From assembly GCA_030323885.1 (NCBI GenBank), contig CM059187.1:87649726-87713725 (forward strand): a DNA stretch of 64,000 nt. The letters are read 5' to 3'. Below the pieces are notes generated by a model. It had not been told where the DNA came from, ran no database searches, and saw only the letters and a list, made by a program, of their open reading frames with translations. Source of the DNA: Branchipolynoe longqiensis (lineage: Eukaryota > Annelida > Polychaeta > Phyllodocida > Polynoidae). This document shows, one piece after another, positions 23,147 through 34,503 of the stretch (position 1 is its first letter; every line of letters starts with the position of its first letter). The position numbers were made by a program, and so were the translations under genes.

Positions 23147-24010
23147 TGTTATGTGTTAGCCGGGTCTTCAGCTCAGTTAGATAAATCTGATATCAGGCTA
23201 GGCAGAAAGATATTCCTTTTTTTGCAAATTTGCTATGGGGGGATATTTATCAAAATACATTGAAATATGATCCTAACGATTAAGAGCAAACACATTATGC
23301 CACCATGCAACATCATGTCAATGGACCTTTGTTTTCTAGTTGTAATATATCACACTTTCATGGTACATCATGATCCAACACAATTATTCGCTCTCACCTC
23401 TTGGTGGCTCTCACATACTGGAGTGCCATTGTGGTAATTAGCCACGGCCTATGACAGTTATGCTGTGATAGCTGATAGCAGAAATGGGCCAGCTGACACT
23501 CAAAACCAGCAACTCTTGTTTTATGGGAATTAACCGAGAACCTCAATGATGGCTTTCAAATGGAACGCATCATGTTGACAACAAATGCGCTTTCTTATCA
23601 AGGCGATTGAATTCAATGCCATTAGTGAAATTATTAAAAGTAGGAACTGACAGCATGGCTAGGCTCAGTAACATGTTTTTATTTTAATGCGAAGATAAGG
23701 TTGCGTTAGGGCTTAAGATGAGACTTTAAAGGCCATTAAGTCGTGGCTTAAAGACCAGTATAATTGCACAGCCCAACATAATTATGCAGCTTAACATAAT
23801 TATATAGACCAGCATAATTAAACAGCACATCATAATTATGCAGCCAAGTGTCATGGTGGGTAATGAAATTGGCAAATATTGGATCCAAACCTACACTTCT
23901 TTCCATTTAAGAGTTAGCATGTTATCCATTACACTATCTAGGCACCCTAATGCAATCCACCTATTTACACAACACCTGGATAAGTGGTTCTTTTGCTGAG
24001 AGGTCAGTTG
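23147..24010. other. No gene; CATAATTATGCAGC repeats at 23758-23850 and degenerate SINE-B head
   Basis: About five loosely spaced ACATAATTATGCAGC-like units lie at 23758-23850. A degenerate - strand SINE-B head (TTATCCATTACACTATCTAG) lies near 23880-23950. Confidence 0.5.
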
Positions 24011-24580
24011 GAACTACTAACAGTACTCTCGTCCCCCGGGAATCATAAGTCTTTTATATAGTTTGCGTCGATAATTGTTTAATGCTTATCTCGTAGGGGT
24101 GATGAAAATGGGAAATATTGCGCATAGAGTGGGGCTCGAACCCACATCTCTTTGCATTGCGGGGCAGTGTGCTAACAATTACACTACCTAGGCTCCCTGA
24201 TGTCACCACACTACCCATGCCGACCTGTCTATGCAGCTCCTTGCCTGAGAGGTCAGTGCAAAACATGACACTCGTCCCACTGGAATTTAATGCTTACAAT
24301 CACATACATACAGGAAATGCACTCACATATACATACCCAGGGTAGGTTCAACAACTATACAGCGCTTAGCTTGTACAGGATCATGGTCATGGCAACCAGT
24401 GTCATGGGGGTGTGTGATGAAAATTGGAAATATTGTGCCTAGAACGGGACTTGAACCCACATCTCTTTGCATTCCGGTCCAGTGTGCTAACCATTACACC
24501 ACCTATGTTCCCTGATGCCACCACACTACCCACACCTACCTGTCTATGCCGCTCAAACATAATTAGGACTTAAGGTCAAT
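24011..24580 (-). repeat. SINE-B tandem dimer
   Basis: Two 72-nt tRNA-like heads on the - strand at 24122-24193 and 24437-24508 are 315 bp apart, joined by the same body (CCAGTGGGACGAGTGTCATG, GTAGGTTCAACAACTATACA in + orientation) as the dimer at 38.7-39.2 kb. Each head fits a standard cloverleaf length, but the anticodon stem is mismatched. Non-coding. Confidence 0.8.
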
Positions 24581-25917
24581 CAATGACCTTTAGCAAAATA
24601 AGCTGATCTATCAGCCAAACACTACTAGGGCTTGTGTAGGCTTTTGGCTACCCTACTGCACCTTTGCATTCGCAATTGCCTCCAGCGAAACACATCACAT
24701 AAACTGAGACAACAAAATAAGATATGTACTAAATTACACCCTCCCTGCAAGTCTCAGTTGTCAGCAATTTTCTATGAGTTAGGCAAAAAGTAATTGAGAA
24801 AGGTCAGGATATTCTGTAACATGCCCTGGATAAGAAGAAGCTGGGTTCGGACGCAGTACTTTGTTTTAATAAAGTAAATATTTTAATCGGTCATCTAAGC
24901 ACCACGTGACCTGTCCTGTCCAATCAGGTTCAGTTATATTAGGTTACCATAATGACCATTGCTTGACATCACACGCTACTGATTCTTGGCTCAGGGTAAC
25001 AATGACAGCCCAAAGGAAATTCACCCTGAGAAATAGTGTCATTTTCAACTCATAATTCTTCACCCACGCACACATTACCAATTCTCTTATAGCAGAGTGG
25101 ATCTAATGGGATTAATCAATATGCATACACATGTCTTTGATTCGAATAAGGGAAGCCGGGGACCTTGTGGGAGGAAAGATTAATTTTATTTAGCAGTTTT
25201 GTCGAGGTACAGCGGGGGGAGAGTCAGTCATCGGCGGAGATATAGAGGGGAGCTTCCTCGATCGCTGGGCGCTCTGAGGCCACTGGAGCCGACCCCTACG
25301 AAGTCGTCCTTAAACAAGAGGGTGGGTGGGTGTGATAAGATGTGTCCAACGGCCAAGCGAATCCGAATGGCTGGTAGGGTGTGGGGAGGTTTCTCGGTCA
25401 GTGATGTTTGTCTTTCCGACTGGGGTCGTGGTGGGTTCTCAGCTCCCCCCATCGAATCAACCACAATTCAGAAATTATGGCTAATTATAGCTTTCCATCT
25501 CCTACGACCCGACCCAGCATGCTTAGCTTCACACTACTCTTGAACATATACCCAAAAGAGATTCTGTCATTTGTACAGTTTAATCATACTCAACTTGAGT
25601 TCACTGTTAGTAAACACTGATGTACATGGTTACTATCTGATATGCAAGTTTTCAATCTATACCATATATTAGTATTGAAATGTATTATATTGTCATTTTA
25701 ACGGACATGTACTAGCTTCTGATGGAAATATGAGACTATATGTACATATATTATAAATAATGATATTTTCACATAGCCGGAAGACCAGTATCATGATACT
25801 GAAAAAAATCAACTTGACTTAAAATTAAGGAATAAACTATTTTTACAACAAAACAAGCCCTTGGGGTTCAAGCTACACATGGCTTATGATGTCTTTGTTT
25901 TATCACTCTGCATTTTA
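24581..25917. other. No gene; family D repeat at about 25775-25840
   Basis: The 25199-25543 (+) frame lies in a GC-rich patch but has no recognisable domain. The D repeat (GCCGGAAGACCAGTATC) is on the + strand. Nothing else is supported. Confidence 0.4.
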
Positions 25918-26240
25918 TATAGCGTCCGATCCAGCAAGCCGTTCTCAGACGCTTTACATAACAAACAAATATACAGGAAAATAAATTTCACCTAGTTAAA
26001 AGCAGATTTAAACAAATGTGTCTTAAGACCTTTTTTTTAAAAGCACCAACAGATTTACAATCAGTGATATATCCTGGCAGAGCATAACACAGTCTCGGGG
26101 CAGCAATACTAAAAGCATGATCCCCAAAGCCTTTGAGTCTGCTCCGAGGAAGTGCGAACTGGCTGGAGACTGTGGAGCGCAGTGTTCGAACATTTGTTCT
26201 CTCCTGATGTAATCCTTGTAAAGAACACAACACAGGCACA
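25918..26240 (-). pseudogene. L2/CR1-like LINE 3' end: RT C-terminus plus 3' UTR
   Basis: The - strand encodes RSRLKGFGDHAFSIAAPRLC, then …LPGYITDCKSVGAFKKKVLRH, matching the post-RT tail (GDRxFSxAAPxLWNxLP…FKxxLK) of many CR1/L2/Jockey-like elements. It is followed by a 3' UTR-like block whose + strand reads GCGTCCGATCCAGCAAGCCG and GACGCTTTACATAAC. The same block occurs inside the Harbinger element at 30791-30865. There is no RT catalytic core; the expected Trp after PRL is Cys here. Confidence 0.65.
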
Positions 26241-26920
26241 GAGAGGCTCCATGTGCAGGCAGAGAGACGAACTCAATCCCATGAGCTGCTGAGCACAGTT
26301 AAAGCATCCGAGTATGAATAACAAATACTGACTCAGATTTCAGTTTTCACAGAGGGATTAATATCTTGTAAGAATCACCAATCACAAGGGAGTGAACTGT
26401 GCATTAATATCCCCGAGTTTCTCTTGTGTGTAACAAATTGACATGGTGGTCAAAGTGCAGAAATATCCTTTTTGTAGTAAATGTTTTTAATAGATTCTTG
26501 GACATTTTATTTGATTTAAGGATTCATCAAAATTGTTTGCCGATCACAGAAGTCGCTGGCTGAAAAGTGATACTATTTTATTTGTGTCACTGACTTTCAA
26601 ACAGATACTAGTCGAATGTGTGGATTTTATGGCATTGCAGCCACCATCTTTTAATGTAATTAACACGTGAGGCCTCTTCGCCAATGTAAAACACAAACAC
26701 GGTTTAGAATTCATAAGAGCAACCGGACTCTATTGCCTCCTCTAATTTTATCTGTGTTTTCTAAGTTGCATTTCTTTCTGACACAAATTTGACCACTTCC
26801 AAGTTGCATTTGAAATCATTTTTTGCTGTTATTTGACACAAATCTGAGCACATGCTCAATCAGTAATATTAGTACCTGGTATTATGCATACTGAAATATC
26901 TGTCTTCAGCGACTACTGTT
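26241..26920. other. No gene recognised
   Basis: AT-rich spacer. Directly upstream (in LINE orientation) of the 25.9-kb fragment, but no further reverse transcriptase motifs are visible. Confidence 0.4.
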
Positions 26921-27240
26921 GGTTGGTTGTTCGAGTTTTACTTCCTGGCAACATATCATGACGGGTACCGACTTGTGACAGTGTGCACTCATGGCGAATT
27001 TATAATGCTGCCACACTGGGAAATCAGGCCACCAGCACCATGACCTGATTTCCCACTCAGTCACATTATCCTGACACTGAGCTAACCAGTCCTTGCCCTA
27101 TTCTATTAATGCCGAGTGGCAGGCTAGGAAGCGACAAGTATCAATTTGATGAGTCATTGGTTTGACTCGAGCGGGAACCAAACTCCCGATCTCCCGCACG
27201 AGAGGCCCGCGCTCTACCAATTTGGCAACCGCACCCGATC
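26921..27240 (-). repeat. SINE-A, near full length
   Basis: The order on the + strand is T-rich tail, ATATCATGACGGGTACCGAC, body (CAGTCACATTATCCTGACAC), then head ACTCCCGATCTCCCGCACGA and ACCAATTTGGCAACCGC. It is the reverse complement of the SINE-A consensus. Confidence 0.8.
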
Positions 27241-27409
27241 AGCGACACCTGTGATCGGCGAACTCTTACCATGTGAAGATTTTCACAATGTACAAATTGT
27301 CTTCCCTTCCAATACCAGGACACCTGTTATATCCGGATATTGTAGATCTTTAATGGCTGTCTGAAATAGAGCATGCATTCTATCAGTGTCTATTGCGAAT
27401 TGCCATACG

Positions 27410-27716
27410 CCTTCTCAGTAGCAATATTGCCGTGTGCAATTCACACAGGCTGATGGCGTCTAGCATTTCGGTGTGCTCACCAACATTATTGTACATGTTG
27501 TCACTTCAAATATTTCCAAAGTTAACCCTTTGAAATAAAAGTTACTTCAAATTAAAATTGAAGTCGATTATTGTCATCAATTTGTTGTTTGTTTGTTTAA
27601 CGACCCCTAGCAGAAAAAGTGGACATCGGCTATTGGGGGTATTTTTGTGTGTGATCAATCTGATATCTTTATGCAACTAATATGTCGAAAACTCAAAACC
27701 ATCGGATCATGCAACT
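27410..27716. mobile_element. TTAA-target MITE, copy 6, degenerate, with nested LINE tail
   Basis: Body motifs are recognisable from about 27440; the right end reads CATCGGATCATGCAACT then TTAA (27717-27720). A 72-bp insert (27582-27653) with the word ATCAAT on both sides is the reverse complement of the LINE 3' tail found at 55915-56184 (shared TAACGACCCCTAGCA, CATCGGCTATTGG). Confidence 0.7.
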
Positions 27717-27720
27717 TTAA

Positions 27721-28407
27721 TGTGGTTGATATCTGACAAAGAATATTGGAACGCTGTCTACATTCTGATGAATTCAGCAATATCCTGACATTGTTCATGT
27801 TTGTTCGTCAACATGGGTAATTTGCGCGCAAACAAGGGACTGCTCCTGTGGTGCCACCACCTGGGTTCGAACCCGAACACCTTCAAGCCTGCTGTCAGAC
27901 CTCCATGGAACCACATCTCGCCATCTGAGACCCGTGACTTCACTTCCGGTCGACAATGGGCCGCCGGGTCCTGGATTTCAACACATCGCCTCCAGACGCC
28001 GGACCGACAACAATTACCACCTTACTCGGCCGCCCATCCATCCCTACAAGAAGAACACCTCGTTAGGGTTGAGAGCCTGATTTCCTGAATTTGACTTCAC
28101 TTGATTGATTGATTCATTTGATTGATTGACCTTACTCAATTGCTTGACCATTGCCTCTTATACCGATCGTTCTCTTGAATAAAGTCCATGTCATGCAGTT
28201 CCTTGTTTGTGTTTAAATTAAAAATGTCACCAATCAAACGTCGGTTGGTAAAAAGAAAGCGCTTAATTAATACAATGAGACACCCGTGTTCATATTTATT
28301 CTGGATTAAAATATTTTAATTATAATGACTGCCATTCAAATATATTCCACAGACATATAATTTCCAGTAGATGAAGTAGTTCATTGGATGTCTAATAGTA
28401 CCACTCT
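27721..28407. other. No gene recognised
   Basis: Contains several TTGATTGATTGAT-type short repeats near 28100-28130; frames at 27758-28088 overlap on both strands and lack domains. Confidence 0.4.
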
Positions 28408-28411
28408 TAAA

Positions 28412-28757
28412 GTAACATAACCCGATGAAAACATCACATTTTCACAACCAAACCAGTGATCTACATTTGATACTACATATATCTAATTTGAATACTTGTG
28501 CACATACCAAACATTTGTCACCACATAGAATGGAATACAAAGTCAATTTAATGTAACCTGTTTACTGCAGAAGCCTATGGCGTCAGAGTTTTGGCGTGCT
28601 TGCTGAAATTAATTTTATGTGTGCACTTCAAATATTAAAAAAATTAGCCACTTCAAATAAAATTCCTTCAGTCTAAAGTAGCATAGATTATAATGATCAA
28701 CTTAATATATTTATCTCAGAAAATGACAGACACTCGAAATCATGGGACTATGCAACT
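28412..28757. mobile_element. TTAA-target MITE, copy 7, intact (346 bp)
   Basis: TTAA at 28408-28411 and 28758-28761; left AGTAACATAACCCGATG, right (reverse complement) AGTTGCATAGTCCCATG. Body collinear with copies 4 and 5. Confidence 0.88.
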
Positions 28758-28761
28758 TTAA

Positions 28762-29094
28762 GCGTTTGAAAATGAGCATTGGGCATACAAAAATACCACA
28801 CAGAATCACAAAGACAACAAACCCAAACATAGTGTGGCTTTGTTTCTATTAAAGGGTCCCATATGACATTTAAATGGAATCAAATAAGTAAATTGTCATG
28901 CCTACTAGCTGCAATCCTGGAATAACAATATACCCTAGCTTCGCCTTGGCATTTATAGGATAGCACCACTATAACGTATTGTATGTTTCACTGTATAAGT
29001 CACTACTTGCTCTTTGTAGCTTGCATTCATAAGAGTCTTAAGCTTGTAGTTTCAACGCAACACTGTCCACTGCGATATATACATTGTGCAGTGA
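28762..29094. other. No gene recognised
   Basis: Unique-looking AT-rich spacer before the SINE that hosts the Harbinger element. Confidence 0.4.
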
Positions 29095-29246
29095 CCAGAC
29101 GGGAATGCTGAATGAGTTGGTCGCCGTTTTGGTAGAACGTGGGATTCGAACCCATGGGTTCGAACCATGGTTGAATCAAACCAATGACTTAAAAATTGAT
29201 ACTTGTCGCTCCCTAGGCAGGCGCTCGACAAGGATTGGTTAGCTAA
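29095..29246 (+). repeat. SINE-A, 5' half, interrupted by Harbinger insertion
   Basis: Head and body (GAATGAGTTGGTCGCCGTTT, TTAAAAATTGATACTTGTCG, AAGGATTGGTTAGC) stop at TAA/29246. The body resumes at 32962 as TTA then GTGTCAGGAAAATGTG. Other copies read GGTTAGCTCAGTGTCAGG here, so the transposon entered at the TCA position of this SINE. Confidence 0.85.
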
Positions 29247-29470
29247 AGCCCCGTTCACACTGGTGAGTTAAGCCGGCCTAACTATTTCGGCTTGTCTAGT
29301 TCGACTCAAATTGGTGGTGTGGACGTGATGTTGGGGCGACTTAGGCATGAGCTGAATCAGCTAGTTCACCTCAACTAAACCACCTCTCGAGGTAGATTAG
29401 ATGAAGCGAACTAACTTAGGTCAGCCTATGTTGCGTGTGTGGACTGTAGCGTGCTAGATGAGGCGGATTA

Positions 29471-29478
29471 ATGACGTC
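29471..29478 (+). promoter_or_regulatory. CRE-like palindrome upstream of the Myb-like gene
   Basis: TGACGTCA lies about 80 bp before the ATG at 29560 and within the transposon arm. It could serve as a host factor (CREB/ATF-type) site for the element's gene. Only the sequence match supports this. Confidence 0.3.
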
Positions 29479-29559
29479 ACACACGTGCGCACTCAGCGAT
29501 ACATTTGTTGTCATCCGGTCTGTTGTGAAATTTAGCAGAAGTACACTCGAAACGTTATC

Positions 29560-30602
29560 ATGTCTATCTGTGGGTCCCACGAGTCTTTGCGCCGTGACAA
29601 CTGGGAGGATGAGGAGGTTAGGTTACTCATTGACATCTGGGCCGACGACAAGGTGCAGAGTGAACTAGAACAATCGGGGAGGAACATACATATCTACCGG
29701 CGAATCGCCGCCAAGTTGAGCCGGCTGGGTGGCGGTAGGAGTGAATGCGACGCTATTGCTTGCCGGACCAAAATTAAAAGCCTCACCCAGGCGTACAAGA
29801 AATGTTGGGATAACAATAGGTAAGGGTTTTATCCATCCCAATGTTCTTGGTCATCAATACACTAGCTACCTCATCATTCCCCGCATGCACTTGACACATC
29901 GTTGACACCAAAACACACACATAACGCCATTGAGTTTGGCACTACGCCATGCAATACTTGTTTTTTATTCTCGATTAATATACGGTACGAATTATTAGGC
30001 TTACGCCTGTGAAATGTATACATTGCGTTAGTAACATTCTCGTTAGTTATAATGTGTTGTATCCACTTAACCTGATCACAGGATGCAAACTATTTACGTC
30101 GAATAACGCATAACATTCTGACATTCTGAACACGGAATCGTACACCGTATTATTCATTACAGTTCCCCCTCACACATTACCTCAAACATCATAGGATAGG
30201 TGTTCAGGTTGCCCTCTTTATATTACAGCGACACACAAGCGCAGAGCGGTGGGAAAAAACGACCGGTTCATGGAGAACCTGGTAACACAGTATGTGTCGG
30301 CTCAGAGGGAATCTACCGCTCAGTTCCGAGAAATGGAGGAGAAGCGGTTGAAAATCTCCCTTGAGCGCGATGAAAGGCGGCAGCTGCGCGAAAGGGAGTC
30401 AGAGGAGGCACAGAGGCTACATGAGAAAGAACTCATGCGGATGATGCTGGCGGCGCATGGTCCTCAGCATCCGCCTCACCCTCAACAGTTCCAGACAGCC
30501 AGCACGGATGGCGTGACCTGGATCACGCTCCTCACACCCCCAAACGTCGTGGCCGAACCATCAACCAGCACCCCAAACCATAGCTTTTATGAGTTCCAGT
30601 AG
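29560..30602 (+). CDS. Harbinger Myb/SANT-like DNA-binding protein (two exons)
   Basis: In PIF/Harbinger elements this protein binds transposon ends and helps bring the transposase to the nucleus and DNA. Exon 1 starts at ATG 29560 and encodes a trihelix/SANT-type domain (about residues 10-85): NWEDEEVRLLIDIWADDKVQ, YRRIAAKLSRLG and CRTKIKSLTQAYKKCWDNN. A good donor (AG/GTAAGG) ends exon 1 at 29819. Exon 2 runs to TAG at 30602 and begins near GKNDRFMENL; it is Glu/Arg-rich and probably coiled-coil (EKRLKISLERDERRQLRERE), as in family members. The obvious acceptor after TATTACAG (exon at 30229) is out of frame; an AG 16 bp further (exon at 30245) restores it. So either that site is used or the copy is frameshifted at the junction. 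Confidence 0.8.
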
Positions 30603-30790
30603 TTTTTTTTCTTAAATAACCTTTTGTCTAACTACAACTGCAATAACTTTCTACATTGTTAGTTACATATAGCAATCAGTAACAATTAGTAAAGATTAGT
30701 AAATATTAGGAGAAATCGTAACTACATTTCAAGCGTTCCATAATGCACCCCTCACTGTACTTTTAGAATAATATTCATAAAACATTACTA

Positions 30791-30865
30791 CAGCGCCCGA
30801 TCCAGCAAGCCGTCCTCAGGCGCTTTATAAAAAAAACAATACATACAGAAAATTAGAGGTTCTTT
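30791..30865 (-). repeat. L2/CR1-like 3' UTR fragment inside Harbinger
   Basis: GCGCCCGATCCAGCAAGCCG, then CTCAGGCGCTTTATAA, matches the block at 25918-25970 downstream of the LINE C-terminus. It sits in the space between the two convergent transposon genes. Either a short LINE insertion or a captured tail. Confidence 0.6.
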
Positions 30866-30943
30866 CCATATAGAATTACTTGTATGGGATGTTGTTAATA
30901 AAGATAACCAGCACTTTCCAACCATTGTTTTAAGTCATATGTA

Positions 30944-32806
30944 TTAACCACAGAAATATTGTGTGAACGCTTGTCGTATGGCATTACCATTGCCCTCCAT
31001 GTCCCCGTCATTGGCGATGTTTTGTGGTTCGTCGTTGGCCCCAGCTTCCAACTCCTCATTGAATCCCTCTCTGTGAAACTCGCATATATTGTTAAGTGTA
31101 AAGGATGCCAGAATCACGGTGGTCACATCTTCAGTAGCGATGTCGGTATGCCGGAAGAGTATCCTCCATCTAGCTTTACACTGGCCGAATGTGTTTTCGA
31201 TGGTCATTCTCGCTCGGGATAGTCAGTAATTGAAGAGAGTCTGCTCTCTGGTCAATCTTCCAGTGTCACAGAAAGGTTTCATAAGCCAGGGCCGAAGAGG
31301 GTAGGCGGGGTCGCCAAGAAGAACGACAGGGACAGTAGTGTTACCTATCACGAATGGCCTATTGGGGAAGAGGAGACCAGCTTCCCCTTTGGCGAATATG
31401 GATGAGTTTGCCAACACTCGTGCATCATGCACCCTCCCTGGCCAACCGGCTGCAATGTTTGTAACTTGGTACTCGTGATCGCAGACCACCTGAGCAACAA
31501 TTGAATAATACCCCTTACGATTGTGATAGTCTGTGTGGTGGCGGTGGGGCGCGATGATGGGGATGTGGGTGCCGTCAATGACGCCTCCGCAGTTGGGAAA
31601 ACCAAATTTAGCCTCATACCCCTGGATGATTTCCGTCAGTCGGTCCGCACTTGGCATCTTGATATATTTGGGCAGAAGAACGTCGACGATGACTGCGCAG
31701 GTTTCGCTGAAGATTTCGCAACACGTTGATTTGGCGATCCCAAACAGATGCCCCACACCGCGGAATCCTGACCCAGTGGCGAGCACCCACAGTGTGACTG
31801 CGACACACACTTCAACCGGAACGCATCTGAAAGTAGTCGTGATATCAACATACACTTCATGAAACCCCCGTGCGGAAATTAAACCAATATATTTGCTTGC
31901 GCAACACCTTAAAACACCATTATAGTAAATTGAAAAGCGTTGATACTGGGCTCCTACAGGTTAACATGATACGTTATGAAATCCCCACCCTTATGCAGGT
32001 GTGGATGTGTATAAATTACTTTTATGTTAATTGGGTATATACGACAAATTCCAAGCGCACAGATGCTAAAAAAATAACTACATGGAATTCCGCTGTACCT
32101 GCGCATGTGTGTATCCATGCGTGATAGCTGGACTCGCATTTGCTCCACCAGATGGTGAAACGTTTCCCTGCGCAATGCGAAAGTTGGTCACCCAGTCTTG
32201 CTCGCTGAAGGTAACGTTAACGATATGCGCCCACCAGTGGCTTGACCTGGAAACAAAGTTATAGGTGAGAACAAGTGGGTAAACTGTTGACCGTACACAC
32301 ACTGCTAACACTAAATATGTAACTGACATTTTCGCTGTAAGTATATTCCTATCTCCTCTGTTGACCACACCCATTACAATAAAAGTCAGAGCACATATTC
32401 GTGCATTTTCGGTGGCCATTGATATTATAGATCTTATAACACACACATTTTGGGAACGTAGCAAAGTAGCAATGTAGCAAAGTAGCTTCTCAAAGTTCCA
32501 GTTTCATTAAAGTTCACACAAAGGCATTACTGCCTACCTTTCCCTTGCCCATAGAAGCCGCTCTGGGCTAGCGCGGAGGGACAGCAGAGTCAGTAGTTGT
32601 ACGACAAATGATCTCATGTCATCTTCCTGCAACTGTTGGAAATGTTCCCTTCTTCGGCGGGAAGCCTCCAAAATCCCGGCGACCCTCTCTCGCACATGGA
32701 GAACCCTCCTCCGGGCTGCGACTTGATTGCAAGACATTAGAAGCATGAAAACTCCTGTCGACACGAGGTCTGCCATTGTTATTGTTTTTGTGACTGTCAC
32801 TGTCAT
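30944..32806 (-). pseudogene. Harbinger (HARBI1-like) DDE transposase, three exons, two lesions
   Basis: Exon 1 is 32806-32538 (ATG at 32806 or 32776), exon 2 is 32246-32099, exon 3 is 31826-30944. The donors (AG/GTAGGC, AG/GTACAG) and acceptors (TTTCCAG, CTTTCAG) are good and phases fit. Across the joins one reads LLWARER–SSHWWAHIV and THMRR–CVPVEVCVAVTLWVLATG, both characteristic of the family. Catalytic Asp residues are in GGVIDGTHIPI and VLLGDPAYPL, with a GWPGRVHDARV motif between; the last acid is the Glu in MTIENTFG. Lesions: an extra T at about 32174-32175 shifts exon 2 between DWVTNFR and RRETFHHL, and TGA at 31223-31225 falls between FNY and LSRARM, where relatives have Arg, before the Glu. 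Cleavage and insertion are the ancestral role; this copy should be inactive. Confidence 0.93.
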
Positions 32807-32964
32807 GCGCAAATGTCGATTTCCGGCTTAAACCGGCTTAAGCGCTTCATGTGTGGACGCAACACACCTTCAAAAACGCTGTGTGTGAACGTGCCGTAGT
32901 TCGCCTCATCTAGTTCGCCTTACCTAGTTCGGCTTAAAATTTGTGCTGTGTGAACGGGGCTTTA

Positions 32965-33166
32965 GTGTCAGGAAAATGTGGCCTTGGTTCGACTCGACCG
33001 GGAACCGAACTCCCGATCTTCTGAACGCGATGACCGCGCTCTGCCGATTCGGCTACCACGCCACCTAGAAGTGCCACATCTGCGCCAACTAGCTGATGCC
33101 ATGAACTAGCCACCAGGCTACAAGCCTGTGGTTACAAGCATTCCACGTCGGGATAACCTCGCCACA
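32965..33166 (-). repeat. SINE-A pieces: short + remainder, then inverted head
   Basis: GTGTCAGGAAAATGTG (32965-32980) completes the SINE interrupted by the transposon. From about 32983 to 33066 a second SINE head lies on the - strand (GGTTCGACTCGACCGGGAAC, GCTCTGCCGATTCGGCTACC). The rest to 33166 is unassigned. Confidence 0.7.
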
Positions 33167-33500
33167 CCGGACGCGATGGCCGAATCGGTAGAACGCTGGC
33201 TTCCCGTGCGGAAGGTCGGAAGTTCTAATCCTGGCCGACTCAAATCAATGATTTATATAAAAGTGATACTTGTCGCTTCCTAGCCTGGCACTCCACATTA
33301 ATAGGATAGGGCAAGGACTGGTTAGCACGCTATCAGTACAATGAGATTGTGTAGGATGTCAGGTCATGGTGCCAGTGTCCTGGTTTCCCAGTGAGGCAGC
33401 ACTATACAGTTGTCATGAGTGTGCACTGCCACAAGTCGGTACCCATCCTGATATGACCTTAGATGTTGCGTAAGAACAACAACAAACAAACAAAATATCA
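33167..33500 (+). repeat. SINE-A, full length (about 334 bp)
   Basis: Head CCGGACGCGATGGCCGAATC with B-box-like GAAGTTCTAATCC, body GATACTTGTCGCTTCCTAGC and GGATAGGGCAAGGACTGG, conserved tail CCTGATATGACCTTAGATG, and an AACAAACAAACAAAA end. A good reference copy for the family. Confidence 0.87.
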
Positions 33501-34370
33501 CCAGAGAGGAACACACGTCGCTATCTCTGACCGCATCCTGTGTCTGACAGTCCCCCCGCCGCGCCGCGTACACACGGCCGATATGCAAGTCATGCCAGAC
33601 CGGAAGTTGCATGGGAATATCTGCGCATGCACCTGCCATCAGCGCGCTCCCTAACGTCCCATACGGCCAGCCAATGGCGGCCCTCCGCTCGGTCTACACG
33701 TGGCGTTCCCAGTGTTGCCAATGTCCCATAAACAGTCAGGGGTAGCGTTCCTGGGTAGCGTCTGAAAATAGATCTGGCCCCTCATACACACACCAACACC
33801 CCTCCATCCCTCCACCCCTACCCCCATACTCAGAGGGTCCATTCCACTGCAGGTTGGTGGCGAGTCACCAGGGAACACTCCGGCCAACTTCCTCCCACGC
33901 ACACCCACACAGCCACACCCACCCCATACCCACACCCACACACCCACAACCACCCCACACCCACACACCCACACATCCACATCCACACCCACATCCACAT
34001 CCACATCCACATTCACACCCTCCACATCCCCAAACACACACACATCCGCCATATCCACGCCCACACCCACCCCATACACACCCACACACCCACACCCACC
34101 CACACGCACAACCATACACCCACACATCCACATCCACACCCACATCCACATCCACATCCACATCCACACCCTCCACATCCTCAAACACACACACACACTC
34201 ACACCCACAGCCACCCACACATCCACACAAATCCACCCCCCCGATTCACAAACACTCCCACACCCAGACCCACACCCAGACTCACTCTCACACCCGCACC
34301 CCCACCCACACACCCACATACACCCGCACACACACACCAACAGCCCCCACCCCCACACACACATATACAA
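33501..34370. repeat. Spacer then CA-rich simple repeat (33778-34370)
   Basis: CACCCACACCCACA and CCACATCCACATCCAC words dominate 33885-34370, with one ~125-bp block duplicated (around 33970-34050 and 34120-34200). His/Pro-rich and Cys/Trp/Val-rich frames are products of the repeat. Confidence 0.9.
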
Positions 34371-34503
34371 ACTGCCGCCTATTTATATGTCTGCGCAAAT
34401 TATTTTGTTTTGTTTCTGTCTCGGCTTTGTAAAAACTGGATTGACTCTGTCCACCTATATTTTCTGCTCTGCTGGCCGGCCCACCCTTTGTGCATGCCTC
34501 TTA

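Larger units (their letters stand above)
29247..32961. mobile_element. PIF/Harbinger DNA transposon, two genes, inactivated
   Basis: A 3715-bp element bounded by the perfect 14-bp TIR AGCCCCGTTCACAC. Subterminal copies of TTCGCCTCATCTAGTTCGCC-like sequence lie near the right end, with looser versions at the left. It carries the two genes typical of the superfamily: a Myb/SANT-like DNA-binding protein (+) and a DDE transposase (-), arranged tail to tail. The flanks are TAA and TTA within a split SINE. The transposase has two visible lesions, so this copy is probably not autonomous now. The small MITE at 10826-11024 has the same TIR, and E1-E11 fit the broader consensus. Confidence 0.93.

Noticed and set aside
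30959..31862. + strand frames opposite the transposase
   Set aside because: They are antisense shadows of the transposase exon, which carries clear family motifs on the - strand.
33651..34432. Long His/Pro (+) and Cys/Trp/Val (-) frames
   Set aside because: CA-rich simple repeat; not a protein family.
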